A stretch of 64,000 nt of DNA, from positions 79,491,001-79,555,000 of the forward strand of contig NC_134106.1 in the NCBI RefSeq assembly GCF_040939455.1, written 5' to 3'. The notes beneath the pieces are model-generated. The model worked only from the letters and a program-made list of their open reading frames with translations. It searched no databases and was not told where the DNA came from. Position numbers and translations under genes: made by a program. Shown piece by piece: positions 32,926 through 43,387 of the stretch. The stretch is from Microcebus murinus. Taxonomy: Eukaryota > Chordata > Mammalia > Primates > Cheirogaleidae. Position 1 is the stretch's first letter. Each line of letters opens with the position of its first letter.

Positions 32926-34110
32926 TCATCATATAAAAATAATAAAATTATACACTCATTAAATAATGCAGAAAAAGAATTTTACAATATTTAACAGCCA
33001 TTCATGAGAAAAAAAGAAAACTTTCAGAAAACTAGGAATAGAAGGGAACTCCCTTAGCCAGATAAAAGGCATCTATGGAAAAACTCCACTTAACAACATA
33101 CTTAATGGTAAAAGACTGAACACTTTTCCCCTGAAATTGGGAACAAGAAAAAAGATATCTACTCTTCTGATCTTTTTACCTCTGTTCAACCTTGTACTGA
33201 AGGGGATGTCTTAGCTAAAGAAATAAAGCAAGAAAAAGAAGACATTCAGTTTGAAAAGGAAGAACATAAATTTGAACTCTTTATTTGCCGACAATATGAT
33301 TGTGTACATAGAAAATACAAAGGAATCTAAATTTAAAGCTGCCAGCATAAGTGAATTTAGGGAGATTATAGGATATTAGGCTAATATGTAAAAATTTATT
33401 GTATTTTTTTTTATTAGCATTGGCTAATTGGAAAATGAAATATAAGAAATCCAATTCCATTAACAATAGCGTAAGAAATAAAAATACCTTGGCATAAATT
33501 TAACTTAAGTTGTACAAGGCCTCCTTACTTAAATATTCAAAACATTACTGAGATAAATTTTAAAAGATCTAAATAAATAAAGATAACATGTTCATGGATT
33601 GGATGGCTCAAAATTATTGATATGTCAAATGTCTATAATCCAGTAGAATTTTTTGACAGAAATTGATAAACTAATTCTATGATTTATATGGAAATAAAAA
33701 GGACCTAAAATAGGGAGAACAATTTTTTAAAAATAAGCTTGAGGATGTATATTGCCTGATTTCAAGAGTTGCTATCAAGCTACAGATTCAAAATGGCATG
33801 ATATTAACAAATGAATTGACAAATAGATAAATGAAACAGAATATAATCCAGATATAGACAAACACATATATGGTCAATTGATTTCTAACAACAAAAAAAG
33901 TGATTCAATAGGAAAAGGAATTTTTTTCAATAAATGGTGTTAAAACTTGACATTATATAGAGGGAAAATATGAATCTTGATTCCTACCACACACCATATA
34001 CAAAAGCGAATTAAAAGCAGATTATAGATCTAAAGGTAAGTGATAAAACTATAAAATCGCTAGAATAAAGCACAGAAGACTATCAAGATCTTGGGAGTAG
34101 ACAAATATGT
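32926..34110 (+). mobile_element. Old L1 (L1M class), ORF2 remains
   Basis: Sense text of the ORF2 3' half: AACTCCACTTAACAACATAC, TTAATGGTAAAAGACTGAAC, GGATGTCTTAGCTAAAG, TATGGTCAATTGATTTCTAA. Noncoding. Confidence 0.85.
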
Positions 34111-34443
34111 TTTTTTTTTTTTTTTTTTTTTTTGAGACAGAGTCTCGCTTTGTTGCCCAGGCTAGAGTGAGTGCCGTGGCGTCAGCCTAGCTCACAGCAA
34201 CCTCAAACTCCTGGGCTCGAGTGATCCTTCTGCCTCAGCCTCCCGGGTAGCTGGGACTACAGGCATGCGCCACCATGCCCGGCTAATTTTTTATATATAT
34301 ATCAGTTGGCCAATTAATTTCTTTCTATTTATAGTAGAGACGGGGTCTCGCTCAGGCTGGTTTCGAACTCCTGACCTTGAGCAATCCGCCCGCCTCGGCC
34401 TCCCAAGAGCTAGGATTACAGGCGTGAGCCACAGCGCCCGGCC
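34111..34443 (-). mobile_element. Strepsirrhine-type Alu, antisense
   Basis: From a long poly-T at 34111-34132 to GAGCCACAGCGCCCGGCC. It contains ATATATATCAGTTGGCCAAT-TAATTTCTTTCTATTTATAG, the antisense of the lemur linker. The target duplication ACAAATATGT with its following T-run occurs at 34101 and 34445. It is little diverged from the other two copies of this type. Confidence 0.95.
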
Positions 34444-34454
34444 TACAAATATGT

Positions 34455-35299
34455 TTTTTAATTAAATGTCATCAAAGTCAAAAACTTCTACTTCTAAAAA
34501 GCCACCATATACTGGAGAAAAATATTCCCAATCCCTATAGTGACAAAAGTACTGTTTCCAGTATATATGAACTCCTATTACTCAATATTTAAAAACAAAC
34601 AAACAAGTAAACAACAACAATAACAAACCTATGTTTTAAAAAAAAGGAAAAAACTTGATCAGGTATTTTACAAAGAAAGATGTACAGATGGCCAATAAAC
34701 ACATGAAAACTGTTCAATGTCTTTAGTCATCAAAGAAGTACAAATTAAACCTTAGTGACATACCACTACTTACTCACCATAATAACCATAAGTAAAAAGT
34801 TCCATAGCATCAAATATTGGGAAGAATGTGGAGCAACTGGAACTTTCATCCATAGGACTGATAAGGGTATAAAATGAAACCGCTATGGAAAACTTTTTGG
34901 CAATTTCTTATAAAAATTAAACACTCATCTGTCTTATACATCAGCAAATTCCATTCCTAGGTATTATGCTAAGAGGAATCAAAAACATAAGTCCACACAC
35001 AACAAAAAGACCTGCGCAGAATGTCCATAGCTGTTTTGTTCACTATAATCGACATCTGGAAACAATTGAAATGTCCATGAAATGAATGAACAAATTCTAA
35101 AATAGCCATACAAAGGAATATCACTTAGTGATAAAAAAAAAACAAAAAACTATGAATACACCTGACAACATGCATCAATCTCAAAGCATTGTGCTGAACA
35201 AAAGGAGCCAGACACAAAAGAGCACATCCTAAATGATTCCATTTGTATGAAGTTCCAGAAAAAGCAAAACGAATCCATGGTGATTGTCAATAAGTGATT
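34455..35299 (+). mobile_element. Old L1 (L1M class), end of ORF2 to 3' UTR
   Basis: TACAGATGGCCAATAAACAC, CAACTGGAACTTTCATCCAT, GGTATTATGCTAAGAGGAAT and GATTCCATTTGTATGAAGTT mark the C-terminal ORF2 and early 3' UTR. It is interrupted at about 35300 by an MLT1 LTR and resumes at about 35656. Confidence 0.85.
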
Positions 35300-35655
35300 T
35301 TTTAGTTCATGTGGACTGCTATAAAAGAATACCATGGACCAGGTGGCTTATAACAGAGATTTATTTCTCACAGTTCAGGAGGCTGGGAAGTCCAAGATCA
35401 AAGTGCTGTCACATTCAGTGTCTGATGAGGGCTCACTTCCTACTTCATGGATGTCATCTTTTCCCTGTGTCCTCACTTGGAAAAAGGGGTGAGGGAACTT
35501 TCTGGAATCTCCTTTATAATGGCACTAATCCCATTAAAGAGGGCTCCGCCCTCATGACCTAATCAACTCCCAAAGGTCTCACCTTCTCTATAGCCTTGGA
35601 GACTAGGTGTCAACATTTGAATTTGGGGGGACATAGACATTCAGTCTATAGACTT
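35300..35655 (-). mobile_element. MLT1-type MaLR LTR inserted in L1 3' UTR
   Basis: Antisense MLT1: TATAACAGAGATTTATTTCT, AGGAGGCTGGGAAGTCCAAG, GAGGGCTCACTTCCTACTTC, GTGTCCTCACTTGG, CTCATGACCTAATCAACTCC, AACATTTGAATTTGGGGGGA. L1 3' UTR wording lies on both sides, so the LTR is younger than the L1. The exact borders and target duplication are unclear. Confidence 0.85.
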
Positions 35656-35870
35656 GATGCTTCTTGTGGGTGAAGAATATGGTGGCTTGACTGCAAAGGG
35701 AGACATGAAATTACTTTTTGGGGTGATATCAGTACTCCCTGATAATGTGGTAGGAGTGTGAGTTACATGATTGTACACATCTGTCAAAAGTCATCTAACT
35801 GTGCACTTAGGATCTGTACATTTCAAAGGAGATGAAATTAAAGTGATACAAATTAATTGAATACATAAAA
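35656..35870 (+). mobile_element. Old L1 (L1M class), 3' UTR end
   Basis: GGCTTGACTGCAAAGGGAGA, TTTTTGGGGTGATATCAGTA, TTGTACACATCTGTCAAAAG, TAACTGTGCACTTAGGATCT: the usual tail of an L1M 3' UTR. Confidence 0.8.
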
Positions 35871-37319
35871 GATAAAAACGATAATTACTTTCCTATCCGC
35901 CTCACATGAGAATGCATGTGAACCTACTTTGTAGCTATTAAGTGTACCACAAATGCATCTCTCTGTATAGCAATTTTGGTGTCTAGGAAGAGGTGAATGC
36001 TTTCAGAGGATTCTGCAACCACTTAAAACAAGGCAGCACTTAGAGTTATTGCACCTTCTCGAGACTCTTGAAACAACCACTTCTGGCAGGAGATAGGACA
36101 GCTAAAGCATGCTGAGGTCTCAAAGTGATTATACACAGAGATGGCTATTTTGGTGGCATTTCTATAAGACCCACATCTTGCACTACCAGGCTGGTGACAC
36201 TGGCTGCCCCCCCCCCCCCCCGCCCATGGCCACACAACTCCTACCCCGTCTTGTTTGGCAAGCCCAGGGAGATGAATCACAAGAGCCTTCTCTTGCTTGA
36301 CATTATTGGAATTTTGCAGAGGGAGTGAACCAGAAGATGCTTGGACTATGTGACTCTTTGCCCTCAAATCAGGAAGCCAAACACCCTGCTTTAGCCCCCT
36401 TCACAGCACAAGGACTGCCTCCTTTGGTGAGTGGAGCACTGGCCTAATTACCTAAAGTGAACATTTGTGGCTTGCTCATTCTATACTTCCCCCTATAAAA
36501 AGAGTTATATTGAGGTTAATCTCATGTTTCCCTCTATCTTTCTATGCTATCCTGGGGCCATGATGAAATAGGAGCATGAACACATAAATGTGGGTTTGGG
36601 TGAGGGCGAGCCTAACAGATGTTCAGTTTCAAGGATTTGGGGCATGTATTCCTAAATGTTCACATTGTTCCTCTATTCCAAACTTCCCACCCCCAAACTC
36701 CACCTAGACACGCTTGTACAGGAAAAGCATATGGGGCACTTCCTATGTGCTGAAGTTTATAGACTTCTATTTGATTCTCTTTAAAGAGCACCCACCTTTT
36801 GTCTAGGTTGATTTGCAGTTGTTGGTAGTTAGAACTTAATCTTTAAGGAGACATCATGCCTGAAAACCCACCATTTGTTTGTTGGCATTTGGGGTGGGCA
36901 TGCTCTCTTGCAGGGATTCTCTTTTAAAATGAAACTGTTCCCTGCTAACTCCTTGTGACATAGTACAAAACTCAACCAAGGTTGGGGGCTCACAGGGGTG
37001 TGCCCATGAGCCCACTCTGCTGGACCCAGGGCAAGCTGCTAAACTCCCGGTGAGCCCCTTTCATAGCTGGGCTCTTGGGGTAAAGTGACATCCTTTGATC
37101 TGTGTCCTGAGGGATAGATTTACTGAGTCCAGGGCCAATGGCAGCAGGCTGCTCAACAACCTTGGCCACTGGCATCTCCATCAGCCTTTGGGGAGATGAG
37201 ACAAGAACACAGCAGGTGCCTTTGCTGCCACTCCAGTCCAAGGTCAGTGGCCTGTTTGGTTATACTTCAGCTCTTAGAGCTGGGAAATAGTACTGTGGGG
37301 GTGGGGAAGTGCAAGCCTG
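35871..37319. other. Unique intergenic DNA with poly-C tract
   Basis: No gene is recognised. A C-run of about 15 bases lies at 36207-36221. The rest is non-repeat sequence; the 114-codon minus frame (36023-36367) includes the C-run as glycines and has no domain. Confidence 0.4.
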
Positions 37320-37324
37320 AGTGA

Positions 37325-37460
37325 TTGTGTGTTCAGTTCCCAGCACTACCACTTACTGAGCAAACTACATAGGCTCTGAGCTGTAGTTTTCTGATTGGTA
37401 AGAGTGGGGATAATACTACATGCTTTAAAATATTTGTTATGTGGATAAAATGACATAACT
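37325..37460 (+). repeat. MIR SINE fragment
   Basis: CCAGCACTACCACTTACTGA, CTGTAGTTTTCTGATTGGTA, AGAGTGGGGATAATACTACA: sense MIR. Confidence 0.7.
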
Positions 37461-37842
37461 TCTGCCTAACACAGGGTTTTTCAGACTTTTCTGAGCACAT
37501 CCATATGTTTTTCTGTATGTATAGAAGGCCTCACAAATATGTATATTTGAAGAAATTGCATTGTACTACAATTGCTTTCTTTTCTCTTCTTTGCAACACA
37601 TTTCTGTTTTGTTCTATTCTGTGGGGTTTTTTCTGATGAAGTCTACATTTATTTTGCAACCTGCTAGTGGATTAAGACCCACCATTCGAGAAACTCCAGC
37701 TGAGTCAGTGCCCAGCTTGTTCAGCAGCCCATGGGGCTCCCAGGCAAGGAGGCCTCAGCGAACAAGATTTCTGCAGTCAGGTCTGCTACTAAAGCCACAG
37801 CCTCCCGGGCATATGCATGTCTTCCTGCTACAAAAGGATCAG
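37461..37842. other. Unique intergenic DNA
   Basis: Nothing firm is recognised. It includes T-rich text at 37560-37660 and a GC-rich piece at 37690-37830. Confidence 0.35.
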
Positions 37843-38288
37843 TGTGTTCGTTTCCCAGGGCTGCCATAACAAAGTACTGGTCCCCTAAGACAGAGAAATG
37901 TGTTTTCTCACAGTTCAGGAAGCCAGAAGCCCCAAATCAAGGTGTCCATAGGGTTGTTTCCTTCTTTGGGGCTCAGAGGGAGACTGCTCCCTGTCCCTCC
38001 CCTGGTGCCTGGTGGCTGACAGCAATCCTTGGTGCCCCTGGCTTGTCACTCTTTGTCTGCCTCCACGGGATTCTCTCCTGTGTCTTTGCATTGTCCTCCC
38101 TGCGTGCACCTGGGTCTCCTCTACTCTTTTTAGGATAGCAGTCCTAGTGGATTAAATGTCCACCCTACCCAAGTATGGCACCATCTTAACTAATTACGTC
38201 TGCAATGACCCTATTTACAAAGAAAGTCACACTCTGAGGTTCTGGGACTGATGCGAATTCTTTGAGGACACCATTCAATCCAGTATAG
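37843..38288 (-). mobile_element. MaLR-type LTR (MLT1/MST-like), antisense
   Basis: TTCGTTTCCCAGGGCTGCCA-TAACAAAGTACTGG, TCTCACAGTTCAGGAAGCCA, ACCATCTTAACTAATTACGT, CTGCAATGACCCTATTTACA, GAGGACACCATTCAATCCAG. This is the order of a common primate MaLR-class LTR read from its 3' end. Solo, diverged. Confidence 0.7.
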
Positions 38289-39470
38289 CCAGTAGTTTTG
38301 TTTATTCCATTCTGAGCCCAGGGGCTACATTTACCTGATGACGCTGGGCTCTGGCTCTCCCCGCCCTTTCCTCGGGGTGGTTGGAAGTTTAAAGCCACTA
38401 AAAGCTGGAAAGCTTGGATCTTGGGAGTTATTTAGGGGAAGGTTTCTGTCTATATCCAGGTGGCCACCCACTGAGCCCACTGATCTCAAAGGCTGGGAGG
38501 TAAAGCCCCAGGAATTCACTCCCCAGGAATGCTGCAAATTAGGAGCAGAGGGAGGGGAATCTGCTGCAAGGGAAAGAAAGACAGGCTGAGAGGGGGCCTA
38601 GAGGGGACATGCAGAGTGAGAAGGGCTCAGCATTCTGGGGAAGGAGAAGGATTCAGCAAGAAAGCCTGATCTGCCAAATAGACCACACACTCCGTGGCTA
38701 AGTTCAACAAAATACACAAGTCCATATGTCCAGGAGAGACAAAAGTGCAGAACGTAGCTGCAGGAATGAAGCTCTCACAAATATGATTTATTCACCTGTA
38801 ATTCACAGAGCAGGCCACATCCAGGGGAAGCAGCTAAGAGCTGAGAGCCACTGATAAAGAATTTATTGGAGTGGTTTGCAAGACACTCCCAGGATGTGCA
38901 AGCCCATTTGTTTTCCAAGATGTACATCAAAATTCTCCAAATGCTCTGGGTCAGGTACAGATCTAAGTGTGATGCTAAGAGCTGCAGTGTATAAATCAAA
39001 ACAAAATTTGCTGTCAGGAATTTAGAGACCCAAGTGTGAATTCAGTTTATCTCTGTTTCCTCTAACAACAAGGCACCTCAGGGCTCCTGCCCCAAGTGTC
39101 ACTCTGTTGCTCTGTGGACAGCCACTCCCATGCTTCAGACATCCATACCCAGACCCAGCATGGTCTCCGGGCTCTGAGCTCCAGGGTGTGTTTCGAGGGT
39201 GCAAATGTCTTGGTGTCTGTTCTGGGCTTAGAGGTTGTGTTAGAGGCTACAAAGTGTTGTCGTTATAGACTCAGAGAAGGCTGAGTCCTGGGGCTCTTCC
39301 TACCTGTGTTCATCTTTTAGGGCTGGACCTGCTCAGATGAAGCCCACTGACCAGCTCTCTCTTCCTCTCAGCTCGGTAGTGTTAGTGGCAAGGAGGGGAG
39401 AAGGTGAAGGTTGGCAATGACAACTACGGCAAAACAGTCATGACAATTGTAACAACAATGACAATCATAG
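38289..39470. other. Unique intergenic DNA
   Basis: No gene or clear repeat is recognised. The last bases, CATAG (39466-39470), act as the left target duplication of the next LTR. Confidence 0.4.
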
Positions 39471-40107
39471 TGTTAGGCTGGAAAACTTAGTAGATGCTCA
39501 CGGTGTGGGGGGAAAAGCTTTCTCATGCTGAGATTAGGAGATATATATATATATATATATATATATGTTTTAAAAAGTTTATTTCATCTTGTTAGAAGGA
39601 GAGGGAGAATGAGAGAGAGAGGAGAGAGAGGGAGAGAGGGGAGACGGTGGGGCATCCCAAAGAAAGAGAAGAGGGGGTGCCGGCCCTCAGGCCAAGTGGC
39701 TCGCTGATTTTAAGCAGGATGAAGAGGAAAAAACCAAAAAACTGTGGTGGCTGTCAGTTGATAACAAAAGTGGTGGCAGGATGTCACAGTCCAGAAGTTT
39801 GTTTCCCTGTCTTTCCTTGGGATTATCCTGGGAGACGTGACTCTGCACTGGAGATGTGGTTGAGGCTGTAGCTCCTTCTGCTGTTTACTCAGGAACGCTA
39901 TGAAAGCAGATTCTCAAAAAACTACTTTAAAGAGAAAGATGTACATCTCTTTCCCATCCATTCAGTTCTTGTCAGAAGTTGTACAAAGCAGAACTCCCGC
40001 AGGCTGCCGATTGATTAGTGGGAGAACATAGGACTGATCTTTAACTGTTACTAGGAAATTGCAGGATTAGATATTTTCCTGTAATTCCAGCAAGGCTGCC
40101 CCTTTCA
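39471..40107 (-). mobile_element. Solo ERV LTR, copy 1 of a ~640-bp family, minus strand
   Basis: Plus-strand borders are TGTTAGGCTGG and GCTGCCCCTTTCA. On the minus strand it starts TGAAAGGGGCAGCCTTGC, has a shared ATCTAATCCTGCAATTTCCT then AGTAACAGTTAAAGATC block, a pyrimidine-rich middle, and GATGAAATAAAC as polyadenylation signal. Flanks CATAG/AATAG form a 5-bp target duplication with one mismatch. An (AT)n run at 39540-39567 interrupts the R/U5 part. It is the same family as 42628-43268 but inverted. No internal ERV genes adjoin. Family name unknown; 5-bp duplication is less typical of gammaretroviruses (4 bp). Confidence 0.75.
39540..39567. repeat. (AT)n microsatellite
   Basis: About 14 AT units inside the LTR of 39471-40107, absent from its relative at 42628-43268, so it arose after the copies diverged. 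Confidence 0.9.
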
Positions 40108-40119
40108 AATAGCTTTTAT

Positions 40120-40255
40120 CTGGTGCTTGGTATGTGCCTGGCCCTCTGCTAGGCATTTTATGTGTATTAACTCATTTCTTCTCCACACCAACTCCTTATG
40201 ATGGCTACTATTGTTCTCTTTTTACAGACAAGGAAACTGAGGCACAGAGAGGAGT
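40120..40255 (-). repeat. MIR SINE
   Basis: GCTTGGTATGTGCCTGGCCC, TTTTATGTGTATTAACTCAT, ACAGACAAGGAAACTGAGGC, ACAGAGAGG: antisense MIR. Confidence 0.85.
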
Positions 40256-41264
40256 CCAAAGCATCTTCTCATTAATTCTTGAATCCTCATCACAGCTGTG
40301 GTCTTTGGGAGTTCCTTCTTCTTCATCAGCTCCCCCCCTCGTCTTGAACCATTAGGCACACTCAAAGCCAGGCCCAGGGAGAAGATGGGCTGAATTCAGT
40401 GGGATGCCTTGTAAATAACTGCAAAGCCATGTCCCTGCCAGAGCTGAGGGTTTCTTTCATTTTTAGCTGCAATGACCATTTAAAGAGCTATTTGCCTGTG
40501 GGATCCCCTTTGCTTCCACACCCCCTAGTAATTAAAGTAGGTCATGCCCATGACCAAGGAAGGGCTGGGGTTGGCTGCTACGTTTGCTGTGGTTTCTCTC
40601 TCTTGCTGTCTCTCTCTCTCTCTCTCTTACACACACTCACACACACCCCCTGGAATGCCCCCTCAGAACTTCCTGGACAGTTGCCTACAATCCCCTCTCT
40701 TAGACAATAAGCTCTCTGAAGAGTCTTTGTAAAGACAAGAGTCAACCTGCCTCTAAGAAACACACAAACAAGAGAAGTTCTGACCTACATATCCCACTCA
40801 GGACAGTGCCAACTGGGCCTGTTACATCACTCAGAGCAGCTATTTATCCCTAATAAATAAAAAATCCTTTCCCTTGGAGGCAGTGACAGAAAACCCACAG
40901 CTGAGAGCTTTCCCGGGAGTGGAATGTGCGGCTCACTGACGCAGGCTGGCAGGAGACTGCGGGCAGAGAGTCCCACGGAGCCCGACTGCTGCTGGGGACC
41001 TTCCCTCTTGTGCCCTCCATTGACAGGAGTCCCCGGGGGGCCTGGCTCTGCCTGCCAGGGGCTGCTCCTCCCCCAGGGCAGGGCCCCTGCCCATACCTAC
41101 TGTAAGTCATCCTTCAAGTCTCCACTAACATCTCTGCCTCAGGGACGTTGTAACACTCACCATAGTTACGCAGCGTTCCCCACTCAGCTTCCTGGCCAGG
41201 GCCTTCAGTGCCTAACAAGGCTCTAACACACAGCAGGCCCCCAATGCATGATTGTGAATTGACT
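40256..41264. other. Unique intergenic DNA with TC/AC microsatellite
   Basis: No gene is recognised. A (TC)n-(AC)n compound repeat lies at 40591-40648. 40850-41230 is GC-rich with chance open frames near 100 codons. Confidence 0.4.
40591..40648 (+). repeat. Compound (TC)n/(AC)n microsatellite
   Basis: TCTCTC runs followed by TACACACACTCACACACACC. Confidence 0.85.
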
Positions 41265-41450
41265 TCAAGTAACTTTTATTGGGCACATACTACCTGACGA
41301 GCTCTGGATCAGTACCCTGTGTATCCCCATTTCACAGGTGGGTAGTGTGAGGCACAGATAAGTCCAGTAATTTGTTCAAAATCACACAGCTGGAAGGTAG
41401 AAGAGGTTGAAGGAACTGAACACCATTAGTCTGACAGCAGAGCCCAAGCA
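41265..41450 (-). repeat. MIR SINE
   Basis: AACTTTTATTGGGCACATAC, CCCCATTTCACAGGTGGGTA, AAAATCACACAGCTGGAAGG: antisense MIR. Confidence 0.75.
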
Positions 41451-41634
41451 CTGGACCATGACACTCCACAGCCTCCCAGACCTCCTGGGGCCTAGGCTCG
41501 CTAGAATCCCCCCCATCCCCCATGTCAATGGACCTGTCCCCTAAGAGGGGCCCCACGCTCCAACCCCCTCTCCAGACTCAGAGCCCTCTGGGGAGGCAAT
41601 GTCCGTTACATGATGGATACCACACTAGTTGTCA

Positions 41635-41720
41635 CAGGACCAGAGCTTAGCCTGGCTTCTAAACCAGCTGCCGTTGTGACCTCAAGCCAGCTACTTAACT
41701 TCTCAGGGCCCTTATCTTCC
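41635..41720 (+). repeat. MIR SINE fragment
   Basis: TTGTGACCTCAAGCCAGCTA, CTTAACTTCTCAGGGCCCTT: sense MIR core. Confidence 0.65.
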
Positions 41721-41784
41721 ACGCACGACCAAAGCCTTCTTGGGGCGTCCTGCAGAACACCGCCAGACCGAAGTGGGCTCTGCA

Positions 41785-41900
41785 AGACTGGCTTCAATTT
41801 CTGCTACTTCAATTTCTGCTAGCTCTGTGACTCTGAGGCAAGGTAAGTGACATTGGAGCCTCTGCCAGATTAATAAAACGGGGAGAGTGACCATCATATC
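41785..41900 (+). repeat. MIR SINE fragment with 15-bp internal duplication
   Basis: The MIR head GACTGGCTTCAATTTCTGCT is followed by a second TTCAATTTCTGCTA, a small tandem duplication, then AGCTCTGTGACTCTGAGGCA. Confidence 0.6.
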
Positions 41901-41919
41901 TTTCCCCCTTGCCTGTCTG

Positions 41920-42000
41920 CAGCAAGGACACGGAGGCCCAGAGAGGTGGGAGTGGCTTGCTCAAGGCCCTACAGCAAACCAGGGCAGAGTCAGGACCGGC
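41920..42000 (-). repeat. MIR SINE fragment
   Basis: GAGGCCCAGAGAGGTGGGAG, TGGCTTGCTCAAGGCCCTAC, AGCAAACCAGGGCAGAG: antisense MIR. Confidence 0.65.
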
Positions 42001-42319
42001 CCCGTCAAACCCGCTGGAGCTGCTGCTCTTAGCGACCTCACTGTGCTGAGCACTGGAAAGCAAATGAAAGACCTGGCTGTAAAATCCGTGCCACACATGT
42101 CCTTTTCTTGCCTCATCAGCAAAGCAAGTCTAAAGAGACTGAACAGTAGTGGTGCCAGCCCCGAGATGTGACTCAATGTGACCCTCATAGAGCAGTTACT
42201 TGACTTGTCCCAGCCTTGGGACACTAGTGAAAGCCCTTTACATGGGAACACGGTGATGTTCCAATGGGGTGGGGGAAATAGTCTGAATAAGAAATAATGC
42301 CAACGGCATGGCCTGGGAA

Positions 42320-42627
42320 CTTCCAGAATGGCAGAACAGGAGCCCCATGGACCATTTTCCCAACAAAACAACCAATTAACAGGAGAAAATTTTAACACAA
42401 CAAGTCTCTGCAAACTGCCATAAGGACACACATAAAATAAAAAATATTCATTCAAGAAATCTACTAAATCCTGGTAAGAAGAGGGAAATTCTGTGGCATT
42501 TGAGCCCTGACCTGTTCCTTTCCCACACTCTCCCTGACTCCCTCTCCAGAAAACTCCACTCCAGGTGCTCTCCCCAGGCCAGACAGCCACGAAGACAAAG
42601 CCCCCTCTTTCCCCAGCCCCCAATCTA
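42320..42627 (+). mobile_element. Old L1 (L1M class), 5' UTR start
   Basis: GGGAACTTCCAGAATGGCAG, CCATTTTCCCAACAAAACAA, AAGTCTCTGCAAACTGCCAT and AAATCCTGGTAAGAAGAGGG follow the 5' UTR of L1MC/D-type elements as I remember it. It is the start of a long but broken sense-strand L1 reaching about 49320. It is interrupted by LTRs at 42628-43268 and 43388-44175. Confidence 0.7.
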
Positions 42628-43268
42628 TGAAAGGGGCACCCTTACAAAAATTAACAGGAAATTATCTAATCCCGCAATTTCCTAGTAACAGTTAAAGATC
42701 AATCCTGTGAGTTCCTCACTAACAGGTACCCTGAGGGAGCTCTGTTTTGCACAATTTTGGAAAAGAGCTGAACAGACACAAAAGAGATGTAAATCTTTAT
42801 CTCTTAAATTTGCTTTTGAGGATATGTTTTTACAGAGTCCTGAGTGAAAGGGAGGGTGTGAGCTTGGGCCTCAGCCATTTCTCGAGGGCAGACTCACATC
42901 TCCTGCGATAATCCCTCCTGCAAGGAAAGGCAGGAGAGCGAATTCTTAGACTTTGCCATCCTGTGCCTGCTTCTGTTATCATCTCGCTGCTGAGAAAAAA
43001 GAAAGGAGCTGGTGCTGCAGTTTCTCATAGCAATCACTATTTTTCTTTTTCTCTTTGTCCCCATAAAAACCGACCAGCCTCTTGGCCTCTGCACAGGAGC
43101 CTCCCTTATCTTTTGAGCGCCTCACCATGCAACTCCTCTCCCTCTTTTTCTCTTTTCCCAGCCCTATTTCCACCTAGAAAAAAAAGTAAATAAACTTCTT
43201 CCTATCCTAAACTTTGTCTGGAAAAAGCTTTCTCAAAACCTACAAGGACTAGCTCTCACACCCTAACA
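42628..43268 (+). mobile_element. Solo ERV LTR, copy 2 of the ~640-bp family, plus strand
   Basis: Runs TGAAAGGGGCACCC to CTCACACCCTAACA, 641 bp. Flanks ATCTA (42623-42627) and ATCCA (43269-43273) form a 5-bp target duplication with one mismatch. It shares CAATTTCCTAGTAACAGTTA and the TAATCCCGCAATTTCC block with the inverted copy at 39471-40107. TATA-like CATAAAAACC is near 43061 and polyadenylation signal AATAAA near 43188. Removing it joins two L1 5' UTR pieces. Chance frames of 60-76 codons inside are not genes. Confidence 0.75.
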
Positions 43269-43273
43269 ATCCA

Positions 43274-43387
43274 GGGCTACAATCTCACCCCAGGATGGAC
43301 AGACCACTGGCATTTCTTATCTCCTGTCCCATGCTGCAACAGCTCTACTCATGGTGGGTGTGGGTTTCGCCACCCAGCCCCCCCTCA
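43274..43387 (+). mobile_element. Old L1, 5' UTR continuation
   Basis: GGGCTACAATCTCACCCCAG, GATGGACAGACCACTGGCAT, ACAGCTCTACTCATGGTGGG: L1 5' UTR wording between two LTRs. The last four bases CTCA are the target duplication of the next LTR. Confidence 0.65.

Noticed and set aside
41961..42623. 220-codon open frame, minus strand
   Set aside because: Runs antisense across a MIR piece and an L1 5' UTR, so it cannot be an old gene; no domain.
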